A stretch of 64,000 nt of DNA from Azospirillum soli (GTDB taxonomy: Bacteria; Pseudomonadota; Alphaproteobacteria; Azospirillales; Azospirillaceae): contig NZ_JAGINQ010000004.1 of assembly GCF_017876165.1 (NCBI RefSeq), positions 62,001 to 126,000 of the forward strand, in the 5' to 3' direction. Below the pieces are notes generated by a model that searched no databases, was not told the DNA's origin, and saw only the letters and a list, made by a program, of their open reading frames with translations. This document shows, one piece after another, positions 27,195-35,768 of the stretch. Position numbers and translations under genes: made by a program. The first letter of the stretch is position 1. Each line of letters opens with the position of its first letter.

Positions 27195-28004
27195 TCAGCC
27201 TTGCGCGTTGGTGGTCTGGGCCTCTTGCGGGCGCCAGTGCAGCAGGCGCTTTTCGATGACGGTCACGACCACGTCGATGACCACCACGAAGATGGTCAGC
27301 ACCAGCATGCCGGAGAACACGCCGACCGTGTCGAACACGCCCTCCGCCTGATGGATGCGGTAACCGAGGCCGGCGGCGGATCCCAGATACTCGCCCACCA
27401 CCGCGCCGACCATGGCGAAGCCGACCGCCGTGTGCAGGCTGGAGAAGACCCAGGACAGGGCGGACGGCAGGTAGACATGGCGGAACAGATGCCGGTTGCT
27501 CGCCCCCAGCATCCGCGCGTTGGCCAGCACGACGGGGCTGACCTCCTTCACGCCCTGGTAGACGTTGAAGAAGACGATGAAGAAGACCAGCGTCACCCCC
27601 AGCGCCACCTTCGACCAGATGCCGAGGCCGAGCCACAGCGCGAAGATCGGGGCCAGCACCACGCGGGGCAGCGCGTTCACCGCCTTGATGTAGGGGTCGA
27701 ACACGACGGAGACCAACGGCGCGCGGGCGAACCAGAAGCCGAAGGCGATGCCGGCCACGGTGCCGATGGCGAAGGCCAGCGCGGTCTCCAGCAGCGTGAT
27801 GCCCAGATGGTACCAGATCACCCCCGACGCGAAGTCGTTCCAGGTGCGCTCCAGCACGGCCAGCGGCGTGCCAAAGAAGAAGGGGCTCAGGATGTTCGTC
27901 GCCGTCAGGACGTGCCAGAGCAGGAAGAAACCGATGAGAACCGCCACCTGCAACAGCAGGATCACCGGGCGGCTCGGCAGGCGTTTGGTGCGGGCTACGG
28001 CCAT
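27195..28004 (-). CDS. ABC transporter permease, NMT1/SsuC type
   Basis: A 269-residue inner-membrane protein with about six hydrophobic helices and the BPD-transport signature region around VYQGVKEVSPVVLANARMLG. That region matches the EAA loop that contacts the ATPase. It begins 7 bases after the ATPase gene ends and is followed 47 bases later by the binding protein, so the three form one importer. It resembles SsuC/TauC/ThiX-like permeases. Confidence 0.92.
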   Translation of the reverse strand: MAVARTKRLPSRPVILLLQVAVLIGFFLLWHVLTATNILSPFFFGTPLAVLERTWNDFASGVIWYHLGITLLETALAFAIGTVAGIAFGFWFARAPLVSVVFDPYIKAVNALPRVVLAPIFALWLGLGIWSKVALGVTLVFFIVFFNVYQGVKEVSPVVLANARMLGASNRHLFRHVYLPSALSWVFSSLHTAVGFAMVGAVVGEYLGSAAGLGYRIHQAEGVFDTVGVFSGMLVLTIFVVVIDVVVTVIEKRLLHWRPQEAQTTNAQG

Positions 28005-28011
28005 AACGTCC

Positions 28012-28854
28012 TCACTTCAACTTTGTCTGGGCGTAGCCCTTCAGCACTTCCTCGCGCAGTTGTCCCCAGATCTCCCGGTGCAGGTCGAGGAAATGCGGCG
28101 TCATGCGGATCTCCGCCACATCGCGCGGGCGCTCCAGATCCACCGGATACTCGCCGATCAGCCGCGCGCCGGGGCCGGCGGACAGGACCAGCACCCGGTC
28201 GGACATGGAGATGGCCTCCTCCAAGTCGTGGGTGATGAAGACCACCGACTTGCGGTCCGCCGACCAGAGGTCGAGCAGTTCGTTCTCCATCATCTGCCGG
28301 GTCTGGATATCGAGCGCGGAGAAGGGTTCGTCCATCAGCACGATCTTCGGGTCGACGATCAGCGTCTGGGCCAGCGCCACGCGTTTGCGCATGCCACCGG
28401 AGAGTTGGTGCGGGTAGCGGTCGCCGAACCGGTCCAGCCCGACGCGGGCGAGCCAGGGGCGGGCGCGCTCCTCCGCCTCGCGCTTGGACACGCCACGGAA
28501 TTCCAGGCCGGCGGCGACGTTCTCCAGCGCCGACTTCCAGGGCATCAGCGCTTCCGCCTGGAACATGTAACCGGCCAGCGGATTGATGCCGTTCACCAAC
28601 TGGCCGAAGGCGAACGCCCGGCCCTCGCTGGGTTCCAGCAGGCCGGCGGCGACGTTCAGCAGCGTGGATTTGCCGCTGCCGGTCGGGCCGACGATGGACA
28701 CGAATTCCCCGGCGGCGACCGTGAAGCTGACGCCCTGGACGGCGGTGTAGGTGCTCCCCCGTCCGTCCGGGGATGGAAAGGTGCAGGTCACGCCCTCCAG
28801 GCGAAGGGCGGGTGTCTCCGTTCCCTCCGGGCGGAGGGCGGGCGCTTCAGCCAT
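28012..28854 (-). CDS. ABC transporter ATP-binding protein, NMT1/SsuB type
   Basis: A 280-residue ATPase with Walker A GPTGSGKS, Q-loop MFQAEALMPW, signature LSGGMRKRVALAQ, Walker B IVLMDEPFSALD and the switch His in FITHDLEEA. It powers the adjacent permease. The N-terminal residues 1-15 are unconserved; the start at 28854 (MAEAPALRP) is chosen over an upstream ATG at 28902, though neither has a strong ribosome-binding site. It is the first gene of the importer operon; a small palindrome lies just upstream at 28871-28888. Confidence 0.93.
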   Translation of the reverse strand: MAEAPALRPEGTETPALRLEGVTCTFPSPDGRGSTYTAVQGVSFTVAAGEFVSIVGPTGSGKSTLLNVAAGLLEPSEGRAFAFGQLVNGINPLAGYMFQAEALMPWKSALENVAAGLEFRGVSKREAEERARPWLARVGLDRFGDRYPHQLSGGMRKRVALAQTLIVDPKIVLMDEPFSALDIQTRQMMENELLDLWSADRKSVVFITHDLEEAISMSDRVLVLSAGPGARLIGEYPVDLERPRDVAEIRMTPHFLDLHREIWGQLREEVLKGYAQTKLK

Positions 28855-28870
28855 TGGTGCGTTCCGTCCC

Positions 28871-28888
28871 TGATCGTTTTTCCGATCA
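28871..28888. promoter_or_regulatory. Palindrome TGATCG-N6-CGATCA upstream of the importer operon
   Basis: A perfect 6-bp inverted repeat around a T-rich 6-base spacer, 17 bases before the ATPase start codon. Its size and place fit a dimeric regulator site controlling the importer operon. No regulator gene is adjacent, so this is positional inference. Confidence 0.4.
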
Positions 28889-28943
28889 TCTTGGCGGAAC
28901 AACCATCAATCGGCAATGGGGGTAGCGGATTGTTTGGAGTCAT

Positions 28944-29058
28944 ACCGGCGGCGCTTGAACGCTTTCATTGAGCGCCGCCGGTGAAACCCGCCAGATCAAT
29001 GCGATAGCATTGATTGAGAGGGTGATACGGACGGCGCCTTCAGGCGCCGTCCGTATCA
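28944..29058. repeat. Cluster of three perfect hairpins
   Basis: Three consecutive perfect inverted repeats occupy the gap. The first has 12-bp arms with a 15-base loop (28944-28982, ACCGGCGGCGCT arms). The second has 8-bp arms with loop GATA (28995-29014). The third has 16-bp arms with loop TTCA (29023-29058). The last overlaps the stop codon of the esterase gene on the minus strand. None is followed by a T-run. They probably end or protect the esterase transcript, or they form a structured repeat element; the intergenic space holds no gene. Confidence 0.7.
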
Positions 29059-29931
29059 ATCCAGGCTGGCGAAGAAATGCATGAACGCCTCGCCCGTGCC
29101 GGCCGGCCACTGGTGCGGATAGAAGCGGCCGGACCGGGTGCGGTCGTCCGGGGATGGACACCACAGCACCGGGTTTTCAGCCTTTTCATAGCCATAGCGG
29201 CGGCAGTTGAAGCGCCGTGGCAAGTCCGGCTCGCTGCCAGTCGTCAGGCCATCCTGATCGAGCAGCGCGTTGCGCACCCGCAGTCCCTCGTCGATGGGCA
29301 CCTGGGCGTCGCGCGGGTTGTGCACCAGCATGGCCGCGACCGGCCCCCGGCAGTCTTTGGGCCTCTGGATGCCACCGCCGACGCTGGCAAGCCCGCGAAT
29401 GACGTCGCCACGCGCGCAGGCGAGGCTGTTGGCGAAGGACGCCCCCAACGAGTGCCCGACCACGAACACGCGGCTGCGGTCGATGCAGTAGCTTTGTGAA
29501 AGCACATCAAGAATGGCGTCGAAGAGCTTGAAATCGCGCAAGCTTTCCGGCTTGTCGCCAGGATCGGCCCAGACGTTGCGGCCGGAGGCATCCTTCAGGC
29601 TGGCCGGATAGACGAAGATGGTCGGTTCGGTCGCATACCGCTCCAGGTCGAAATAGCGGCGGACCTCCGCGTTGGTGTTGGTCCGCCCGTGAAAGGCCAC
29701 CACCAAAGCATGCGGGCTGTCCGGCCGGTAATCCGGGGGAAAGACGGCAATGAGATCACGGGGACGGCCGTCCACGGTCAACACGACCGGCGGCGTTTCC
29801 GGCGGCGGCCAGCCGCAACCGGCGGACGGATGCTGCACCGCCACATTCTTAACCAAATCTGCCGTTATGCCGAACGCTGGCCACAAAAACAGCACGATTG
29901 CGGCGCAATATGCGCAAACTTGCTTCTTCAT
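29056..29931 (-). CDS. Secreted esterase, PHB depolymerase / feruloyl esterase-like (LpqC family)
   Basis: A 291-residue exported hydrolase. An N-terminal signal peptide ends near ITADLVKN. The fold markers are VVAFHGRTNTNAEVRRYFD, FVYPASLKDASG and the nucleophile Ser in VVGHSLGASFAN. Several Cys residues (GCGWPPP, YCID, DCRG, FNCRRYG, LWCPS) suggest disulfides in the periplasm or outside the cell. Relatives include polyhydroxybutyrate depolymerases and feruloyl or acetylxylan esterases; the substrate is open. It is monocistronic, and its 3' end lies in the hairpin cluster. Confidence 0.83.
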   Translation of the reverse strand: MKKQVCAYCAAIVLFLWPAFGITADLVKNVAVQHPSAGCGWPPPETPPVVLTVDGRPRDLIAVFPPDYRPDSPHALVVAFHGRTNTNAEVRRYFDLERYATEPTIFVYPASLKDASGRNVWADPGDKPESLRDFKLFDAILDVLSQSYCIDRSRVFVVGHSLGASFANSLACARGDVIRGLASVGGGIQRPKDCRGPVAAMLVHNPRDAQVPIDEGLRVRNALLDQDGLTTGSEPDLPRRFNCRRYGYEKAENPVLWCPSPDDRTRSGRFYPHQWPAGTGEAFMHFFASLD

Positions 29932-30062
29932 CCCTCAGCCGAATTGGCGCTTTCTTTCGCAAACAGCCAGAATCGGCGGATGTTACCCTTTCGGGTACGC
30001 ACCCCGTTAACCATAGCGCAAGCTTTTCCCGCCACGCTCCTCGGCAGAACGAGGAGATTGGC

Positions 30063-30731
30063 ATGTCGTTTCGCGCCACCGCACGGATCATGGCTTTCGC
30101 AACGCTGCTGAGCGTCGGTGCCGCCTGCGCCGCGTCCTCCGACAGCGTGTCGGTGGCCCGGATAGCCCCCCAGCCCGCCCCGCCCACCACGCCGGAGTTT
30201 CCGGACGCCACCCTGGTCCGGATCGATCAGGCCGGCTCCACCCTCCTGCGCATCGACGGCATCATCACCCCTGGCGTGGAGCAGCGCTTCACCGACGCCC
30301 TGCGCGGCGTCCCTGCGGGCAAGCCGGTGACGCTTGAACTGTCGAGCCCCGGCGGCTTCACGACGGCCGGCTACCGCATGATCGATCTGATTCTGGCCGA
30401 ACGTCAGGCGGGCCGCCCCCTTTCCACCCGCGTCAAGGGCGGCGAGTCCTGCGAGAGCATGTGCGTCGGCCTCTACCTCGCCGGCTACCCGCGCTACGCC
30501 GCCCCGACGGCTGAGTTCATGGTGCACGCACCGCGTCTGGCCGAGAATGGTCGGATGACGCTGCGCTCCACCGACATGATGGTGAAGCGCCTCGTCTCCC
30601 TTGGCGTCTCCCAGAACTGGATCGAGCATGTCCGGGCGGCCGGCGGCTTCTCGGGCAGCATGGATTACCGCGACCGCGCCGACCATCTGACCGAGGTCGG
30701 CGCCAACGTCGTCACCGACCTGATTCATTGA
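30063..30731 (+). CDS. Exported ClpP-like (COG3904-type) protein
   Basis: A 222-residue protein with a signal peptide (cleavage near GAACAAS) and a ClpP/crotonase-like core. That core has VTLELSSPGGFTTAGYRMIDLI, then KGGESCESMCVGLYLAG, where ClpP relatives carry the catalytic Ser, and AEFMVHAPR with the candidate His. The start ATG follows GAGGAG with good spacing. Members of this family are uncharacterised periplasmic or extracytoplasmic proteins; a protease activity is plausible but unproven. It diverges from the esterase gene. Confidence 0.75.
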   Translation: MSFRATARIMAFATLLSVGAACAASSDSVSVARIAPQPAPPTTPEFPDATLVRIDQAGSTLLRIDGIITPGVEQRFTDALRGVPAGKPVTLELSSPGGFTTAGYRMIDLILAERQAGRPLSTRVKGGESCESMCVGLYLAGYPRYAAPTAEFMVHAPRLAENGRMTLRSTDMMVKRLVSLGVSQNWIEHVRAAGGFSGSMDYRDRADHLTEVGANVVTDLIH

Positions 30732-30783
30732 GCCGGAACATGCGACGGCGAGAACCTTAACCGCCGCCGCCTGTTTCCAGGGT

Positions 30784-31573
30784 ATGACCGACAAGCCGGC
30801 CATCGGCGTGGCACGCCACGAGAGCCTGCGGGAGACCCTGTGCCGACTCTACGACGAGTCGGATAACTTCCGCCTTGCCCTGCTGGCCTTTGACGCCCTT
30901 ACGGTCCTGGTCTTCATGGCCATGACCTTCGTTCCGCTCTCCCCCTGGTCCATCGTGGTGGACGCGGTGCTGGGCGTGCTTCTTGGCCCTGGAGTTCACG
31001 GCGCGGGCCGTGATCGCGCGGAACAAGCGGGCCTTCTGGACCAGCCTCGGCACCTGGCTGGACGTCGTCATCATCGGCACGCTGTTCGTCCCGACGCTGA
31101 TCGGCAACTTCACCTTCCTGCGAATCCTCCGCGCCCTGCGGATGTTCCGGGCGCTGAAGGTGCTGCGCGAGTTGAAGAAGCGCGGCGGCTTCTTTGCCGG
31201 GCATGGCGAGCTGATCTCCAGCGCGGTCAACCTGATCCTGTTCATCTTCGTGACCAGCGCCCTGGTTTATGAGTTCCAGGTGGGCCGGAACGAGAAGATC
31301 ACCAACATCATCGACGCGGTCTATTTCACCGTCACCACGCTGACCACGACCGGGTTCGGGGACATCACGCTGGTCGGGGAAAGCGGCAAGCTGCTGTCCG
31401 TGATCATCATGGTGATCGGCATTTCGCTGTTCGTGAAACTGGCCCAAGCCATCTTCCGGCCGGCCAAGATCCATGTCGAATGCCAGCAGTGCGGCCTGTC
31501 CCGGCACGACCCCGACGCGGTGCACTGCAAGCACTGCGGCGCGGTCGTGCACATCGACACGGAAGGCGAATAG
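30784..31573 (+). pseudogene. Potassium channel-like ion transporter, frameshifted
   Basis: Two overlapping frames together encode one voltage-gated-like potassium channel. The first (from ATG 30784) gives the cytosolic N-terminus and the first helices up to about 30981. The second continues with LEFTARAVIARNKRAFW, an S4-like RILRALRMFRALKVLREL and the pore TTLTTTGFGDITL, then a final helix and a C-terminal zinc-ribbon (CQQCG and CKHCG). One extra base near 30979-30984 (CTTCTTGG) breaks the frame. It could be a sequencing error, a real loss of function, or, less likely, a frameshift decoded by ribosomes. Start at an internal TTG would lack the first helices. Confidence 0.72.
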
Positions 31574-31576
31574 ATC

Positions 31577-32761
31577 CTAGCCTCGCTCGCTTTCCACGAG
31601 CCGCCGCGCAATCTCGGGCATGACGGCGGCGTCCACGTTGGCGAAGGCAAAGCGCAGATAGGCGTCCTGTCCGGGGCCGAACATGGAGCCCGGCAGGCAG
31701 AGGATGTTGTGGTCGCGGGCCAGCCCCTCCGCCACGTCGTGCGCCGGCTTGTCCCCGAAGGGATGGCGAACGTAGGCGAAATAGGCGCCGATGCTGGCGA
31801 TGCGGTAGCCGGTGCCGCTGTCCTCCATGGCCTTGCGGAAGGCGGTGACGCGGGTGGCGATGTCGGCGCGCTTCTCGGCCACCCAGGGCTCCAGATGCTC
31901 AAGCCCATAGAGGGCCGCCTTCTGACCAACGTTCGGAGCGCAGATGGCGAGGCAATCCATGACCTTGCGGGCATTCCACTGCAACGCGGCGTCGGCGATC
32001 ACCGCGCCGACGCGATAGCCGGCGAGGCTATAGACCTTCGAAAAGCTGTAGAGATGCACCAGCGTCCGCTGCCAGTCCGGCCGGCGGAACAGGTCGTGCG
32101 GTGCCTGCCCCTGCCAGTCCGGGAAGTCCCGGTAGGTCTCGTCCAGCAGCAGGCGGATGCCGCGCCGTTCGCACAATTCATAAAGGGCGGCGATGGTTTC
32201 GGGCGGGGCGATGGCGCCGGTCGGGTTGTTCGGGGTGATCAGGACCAGGGCGCGGGTGTTGGCGTCGATCAGCCGCTCGGCCTCCGCCGGGTCGGGGAGC
32301 AGGCCGTTGGACTCGTGCAGCGGCAGCGGCCGGGCCTCGATTCCCAACAGGTCCAGGGTCATCTTGTGGTTGAAGTACCAGGGCGCCGGCAGGATTACGT
32401 TCTCCCCCGCGCGGGCCAGCGTCATTACGGCGATGGCGAAGGCCTGGTTGCAGCCAGCGGTGATCAGCACCTCGTCGGCCTTCACCTCCGCGCCGTAGAG
32501 GGCGCTGGTGCGGGCGGCCAACGCCTCGCGCAATGGCGGAATGCCGTCGATGCCGGTGTAGCGGGCGGTGTCCGGGGCCTGGACCTGCTCGGCGAGATGG
32601 GCGGTCAGCGCCGGGGCCGGCGGGTAGCCGGGAACCGCCTGGCAGAGGTCGATCAGCGGCTTGTCCGCCGGGAAGCTGCGCCCCTCGACCCAGCGCCACG
32701 CCTCGGCAATCGGCGGGGCCTCGGTCGAGGTTACGAGCGGGTTGGTGTCTCTCCGGTCCAT
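31577..32761 (-). CDS. Class I/II pyridoxal phosphate aminotransferase
   Basis: A 394-residue fold-type I aminotransferase. Conserved features are DLCQAVPGYPPAPAL, YTGIDGIPPLREALA, ITPNNPTGAIAPPE, LLDETYRDFP and the PLP lysine in YSFSKVYSLAGYRVG, with the C-terminal substrate Arg in YLRFAFANVD. The start at MDRRDTNP (32761) has AGGGA very close upstream; the open frame extends to 32833 without conserved residues. The substrate amino acid is not evident. It is convergent with the channel gene (3 bases apart) and divergent from the HAD gene. Confidence 0.88.
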   Translation of the reverse strand: MDRRDTNPLVTSTEAPPIAEAWRWVEGRSFPADKPLIDLCQAVPGYPPAPALTAHLAEQVQAPDTARYTGIDGIPPLREALAARTSALYGAEVKADEVLITAGCNQAFAIAVMTLARAGENVILPAPWYFNHKMTLDLLGIEARPLPLHESNGLLPDPAEAERLIDANTRALVLITPNNPTGAIAPPETIAALYELCERRGIRLLLDETYRDFPDWQGQAPHDLFRRPDWQRTLVHLYSFSKVYSLAGYRVGAVIADAALQWNARKVMDCLAICAPNVGQKAALYGLEHLEPWVAEKRADIATRVTAFRKAMEDSGTGYRIASIGAYFAYVRHPFGDKPAHDVAEGLARDHNILCLPGSMFGPGQDAYLRFAFANVDAAVMPEIARRLVESERG

Positions 32762-32908
32762 TCCCTGATGTCCGTTCGTTTTCTTGGTTGGGTACCGGTT
32801 CCCATGGTGGACCGACGGCGTCCGCGAGTGCAAGGGGTGCCCCCGTGACCTTCGCCGTGCCGCGCTGTCTTAAGCGTAAACGGGTCTTTCTTCGCACGGA
32901 CGGCAGCC

Positions 32909-33637
32909 ATGCAGTACAGCGCACTCGCCACCGATTACGACGGCACGCTGGCAGCCCTGGGGCGGGTGGACGAGGCCGCCGTCGCCGCACTCGACCGGCT
33001 GCGGGCGACGGATCGCTCTCTCATCCTGGTGACCGGGCGGATGCTGGATGACCTGCACCAGCATTTCCCGCACCTCGACCGCTTCGACCGGGTGGTGGCG
33101 GAAAACGGAGCCGTGCTGCACCGTCCCCGGACCGGTCAGACGGTGGCTCTGGCCGAACCCGTGCCGGCCAAGCTGGTGGAGGCGCTGCACCGCCAGGGCA
33201 TCCAGCCGCTGTCGGTCGGCCTCGTCATCGCCGCCACCCACACCCCGCACGAAAAGGCGGTGCTGGACACCATCCGGGAGTTGGCGCTGGACAACAACGT
33301 GGTCTTCAACAAGGGCGCGGTGATGATCCTGCCGGACGGCGTGAACAAGCGGACGGGGCTGGAGGCCGCGCTGGCGGAGCTGGGCCTCGACCCGCGCGAG
33401 GTCGTCGCGGTCGGGGATGCCGAAAACGACCACGCCTACCTGAGACTGTGCGGCCTGTCGGTTGCCGTGGCGAACGCCCTGCCCTCGGTCAAGGAGGAAT
33501 GCGACCTCGTCACCCATGGGGCCGCCACGGCGGGGGCCATCGAACTGATCGACCGCCTGATCGAGACCGATTTCGCCGACCACAGGCCGGAGGAGCCGGA
33601 GGAATCGGAGACGCCGCTACGGCCGGCTAACCATTAA
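32909..33637 (+). CDS. HAD superfamily (type IIB) phosphatase
   Basis: A 242-residue Cof/sucrose-phosphatase-like HAD hydrolase. Motif I is DYDGTL, motif II is ILVTGR, the Lys is in GVNKRTGLEAAL and motif III/IV is VVAVGDAENDHAYL. A type IIB cap lies between motifs II and III. It should remove phosphate from a sugar phosphate or a similar small molecule. The acidic C-terminal tail overlaps the 3' end of the convergent ammonia-lyase gene by 11 bases. Confidence 0.87.
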   Translation: MQYSALATDYDGTLAALGRVDEAAVAALDRLRATDRSLILVTGRMLDDLHQHFPHLDRFDRVVAENGAVLHRPRTGQTVALAEPVPAKLVEALHRQGIQPLSVGLVIAATHTPHEKAVLDTIRELALDNNVVFNKGAVMILPDGVNKRTGLEAALAELGLDPREVVAVGDAENDHAYLRLCGLSVAVANALPSVKEECDLVTHGAATAGAIELIDRLIETDFADHRPEEPEESETPLRPANH

Positions 33638-34856
33638 CGACCGCGTCCGGCGAGCGGCCGACGATGCTCTGGTAGACCTCCGGGTCGGTGGCCCCTTCGG
33701 TGCCGAAGACCAGAACGCGGGCATCGGGGGCGAGTCCCAGGCCGAGGCGGACCTCCGGGTCCGCCGCCGCGCACAGCAAGGCGGCGATACCAGCCACGCC
33801 CGACTCACCGGCCACGATGGGACGACCACCGTGCTTGCCATCGGCCAACAGGCGCATGGTGGCGACCGCCGCCTCGTCGGGAATGGTCAGGAAATCGTCG
33901 GCCCCGCGCTCCAGGATCGCCCAGGCGAGCAGCGACACCTCCCCGCAGGCCAGACCGGCCATGACGGTGTCGAGGTCGCCTTCGGCCTTGGCCGGACGGC
34001 CCGCGACGGCGCTGCGGTAGAGGCAATCGGCACTGTGCGGTTCCACCACCACGAGGCGCGGGCGCTGGCGGCCCCAGCTTTCCCACAGATGGCCGCAGAC
34101 GGCGGCGGGCAGAGCCCCCACCCCGCCCTGAATGAAGACGTGGGTCGGCCGCTCGCTGGTGGGAAGCTGAGAAATCGCCTCCTCCACCATCACCGTGTAG
34201 CCCTGCATCACGTCGCGGGGCGTGTCCATGTAGCCGGTGTAGGAGGTGTCGGAGACCACATACCAGCCGTTGGCCGCCGCGTCGGAGGCCGCCTGCCGCA
34301 CCGCGTCGTCGTAGGTGCCGTCCACGCGGACGACGCGGGCGTCGTAGGACTCGATGGCCGCCTGACGGCCTTCGGAGCACTTGGCCGGCACATAGATCAC
34401 GCAATTGCAGCCGAACACCTGCGCGCCCCAGGCGACCGAACGGCCATGGTTGCCGTCGGTGGCGGTGGTCACGGTCAGGGTGCGTGTGATCTTGCCGTAG
34501 CGCCCGACGACGAGGTCCAGCGCGGTCACCGGAACGCCCGGCACGCGGGCCTGCACCTCGCGCGCCAGCAGGCGCAGCACGGCGTAGGCGCCGCCCAGCG
34601 CCTTGAAGCTGTTCAGGTTGAAGCGGGAGCCTTCGTCCTTGTACCAGATGCGGTCGATGCCCGCCGCCCGCGCCAGCCCCGGCAGGGAACGCAGTGGCGT
34701 CGGCGCGTAGCCCGGCCAGGCGCCGATTTCCGCCATGGCCTCGTCGAAGGCGGCGCGGCTGAGGATCGCGCGCTCGGACGGGCCGTAGGCGCGCTCGTGA
34801 TCGGCGCGCGGGTTGGAAAAGAGACGCGGGGTGCCAAGGGGTGGCAAGTCGGACAT
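33627..34856 (-). CDS. dpaL: Diaminopropionate ammonia-lyase
   Basis: A 409-residue fold-type II PLP enzyme that splits 2,3-diaminopropionate into pyruvate and two ammonia. The PLP lysine is in RFNLNSFKALGGAYA. The family-specific blocks GRYGKITRTLTVTTATDGNHGRS (written here only as a landmark), VYVPAKCSEGR-like IYVPAKCSEGR and DTSYTGYMDTPRDVMQGY are all present, with a C-terminal GESGVAGIAAL. Length matches the family (about 400). It degrades a non-protein amino acid found in some plants; no importer or regulator for it lies next to it. Confidence 0.92.
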   Translation of the reverse strand: MSDLPPLGTPRLFSNPRADHERAYGPSERAILSRAAFDEAMAEIGAWPGYAPTPLRSLPGLARAAGIDRIWYKDEGSRFNLNSFKALGGAYAVLRLLAREVQARVPGVPVTALDLVVGRYGKITRTLTVTTATDGNHGRSVAWGAQVFGCNCVIYVPAKCSEGRQAAIESYDARVVRVDGTYDDAVRQAASDAAANGWYVVSDTSYTGYMDTPRDVMQGYTVMVEEAISQLPTSERPTHVFIQGGVGALPAAVCGHLWESWGRQRPRLVVVEPHSADCLYRSAVAGRPAKAEGDLDTVMAGLACGEVSLLAWAILERGADDFLTIPDEAAVATMRLLADGKHGGRPIVAGESGVAGIAALLCAAADPEVRLGLGLAPDARVLVFGTEGATDPEVYQSIVGRSPDAVVNG

Positions 34857-35028
34857 CGGTTTCGCTCTCCAGGCCGTTTCGAACGAAAGCACTGCACACC
34901 GCACCGCGTCAAGCCGGCCCGTTGTCCCCGGACAAACGGCCGCGAGCTGTGCTAACAGCCCCTCCCCCGCCGGCCGGCCTTTGCGCCGGAGCTTGGCGGG
35001 GTCCATTCCTGAAGGGAGTTTTTCCGTC

Positions 35029-35310
35029 GTGACGATCGGGTTCAACAACACCGCCGCCGACCAGTTGAAGCAGTTCGCCGACCGCATGGAACGGCTGATG
35101 GACGAGATCGACGGCCTGAAGGCCGACCTGAAGGACCTGCGCGGCGAGGCCAAGGCCGCCGGCTTCAACGTCAAGGCGCTGGACAAGCTGGTCGCCATCC
35201 GCCGCAAGGACGCCAGCGAGCAGGAGGCCGAGCTTCTGAACGACCTGATGCTGTACGCCCACGCCACCGGCACGCCGCTGGACGTGGTCATGCCCGAACC
35301 GGCCGAGTAA
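35029..35310 (+). CDS. gapR: GapR family DNA-binding protein (DUF2312)
   Basis: A 93-residue helical protein with the DUF2312 signature: DQLKQFADRMERLMDE, then KDLRGEAKAAGFNVKAL and IRRKDASEQEAE. In Caulobacter, GapR is a nucleoid-associated protein that binds overtwisted DNA ahead of replication forks and RNA polymerase and stimulates type II topoisomerases. The start is GTG at 35029, following AAGGGAG; the next in-frame ATG would remove most of the first helix. It is monocistronic and typical of alphaproteobacteria. Confidence 0.93.
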   Translation: MTIGFNNTAADQLKQFADRMERLMDEIDGLKADLKDLRGEAKAAGFNVKALDKLVAIRRKDASEQEAELLNDLMLYAHATGTPLDVVMPEPAE

Positions 35311-35328
35311 GGCGCGAGCCGCTGGTTT

Positions 35329-35355
35329 CCCTCTCCCAGCCCCACTGGGAGGGGG
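35329..35355 (+). terminator. Hairpin after gapR
   Basis: CCCTCTCCCAG and CTGGGAGGGGG form an almost perfect stem with a 5-base loop, 19 bases after the gapR stop. There is no T-run on the plus strand, so it is a weak intrinsic terminator at best, or a transcript-end stabiliser. Confidence 0.4.
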
Positions 35356-35358
35356 AGA

Positions 35359-35697
35359 TCACACGTCCCCGCCGTGCGCCTGCGCCGGGGGCGACGTGGC
35401 CTCCACCGCCTGGAAGCGCTCCAGGATGCGGTAAGTGTGCAGGGCGCCCTTGGGCACGACCCAGGAATCGCCGGGGCGCAGTTGGACGATCTGCCCTTCG
35501 ACGTGCAGTTCGGCGCGGCCGGCGATGACGAAGCCCACGGTCTCGTACTCGCGCCGGCTCTGCGGCTTGTCGGTCAGGGTCGGTTCCTCGTCCCACAGGC
35601 GCATCGCCACGAACTGGCCGGTGGCAAGGTACTTCTGCCCCATGGCGCCGGTGGCGGCAGTCTGAACGTCGATCTTCCGCGCGCTGCTGTCGGCCAT
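35359..35697 (-). CDS. Cupin domain protein
   Basis: A 112-residue single-domain cupin. The region YETVGFVIAGRAELHVEG followed by RPGDSWVVPKGALHTYRI supplies the two cupin motifs, although the usual first His pair is reduced (ETVGFV). The last His in ALHTYRI is kept, so metal binding may be weak. The ATG at 35697 was chosen because GGAGGACGCG precedes it; that Shine-Dalgarno overlaps an upstream in-frame ATG at 35709. The function is unknown; many such proteins bind small ligands or stress metabolites. Confidence 0.8.
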   Translation of the reverse strand: MADSSARKIDVQTAATGAMGQKYLATGQFVAMRLWDEEPTLTDKPQSRREYETVGFVIAGRAELHVEGQIVQLRPGDSWVVPKGALHTYRILERFQAVEATSPPAQAHGGDV

Positions 35698-35768
35698 CGC
35701 GTCCTCCATCCCTTTCGGAATGGAACAGGCAAGCCGGCGAAAAAATTACGCGCGCCAGCGATCTCCGC

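Noticed and set aside
30983..31573. Second half of the channel as a separate gene starting at a TTG
   Set aside because: No ribosome-binding site precedes it and the product would lack the first helices, so a frameshifted single gene explains the data better.
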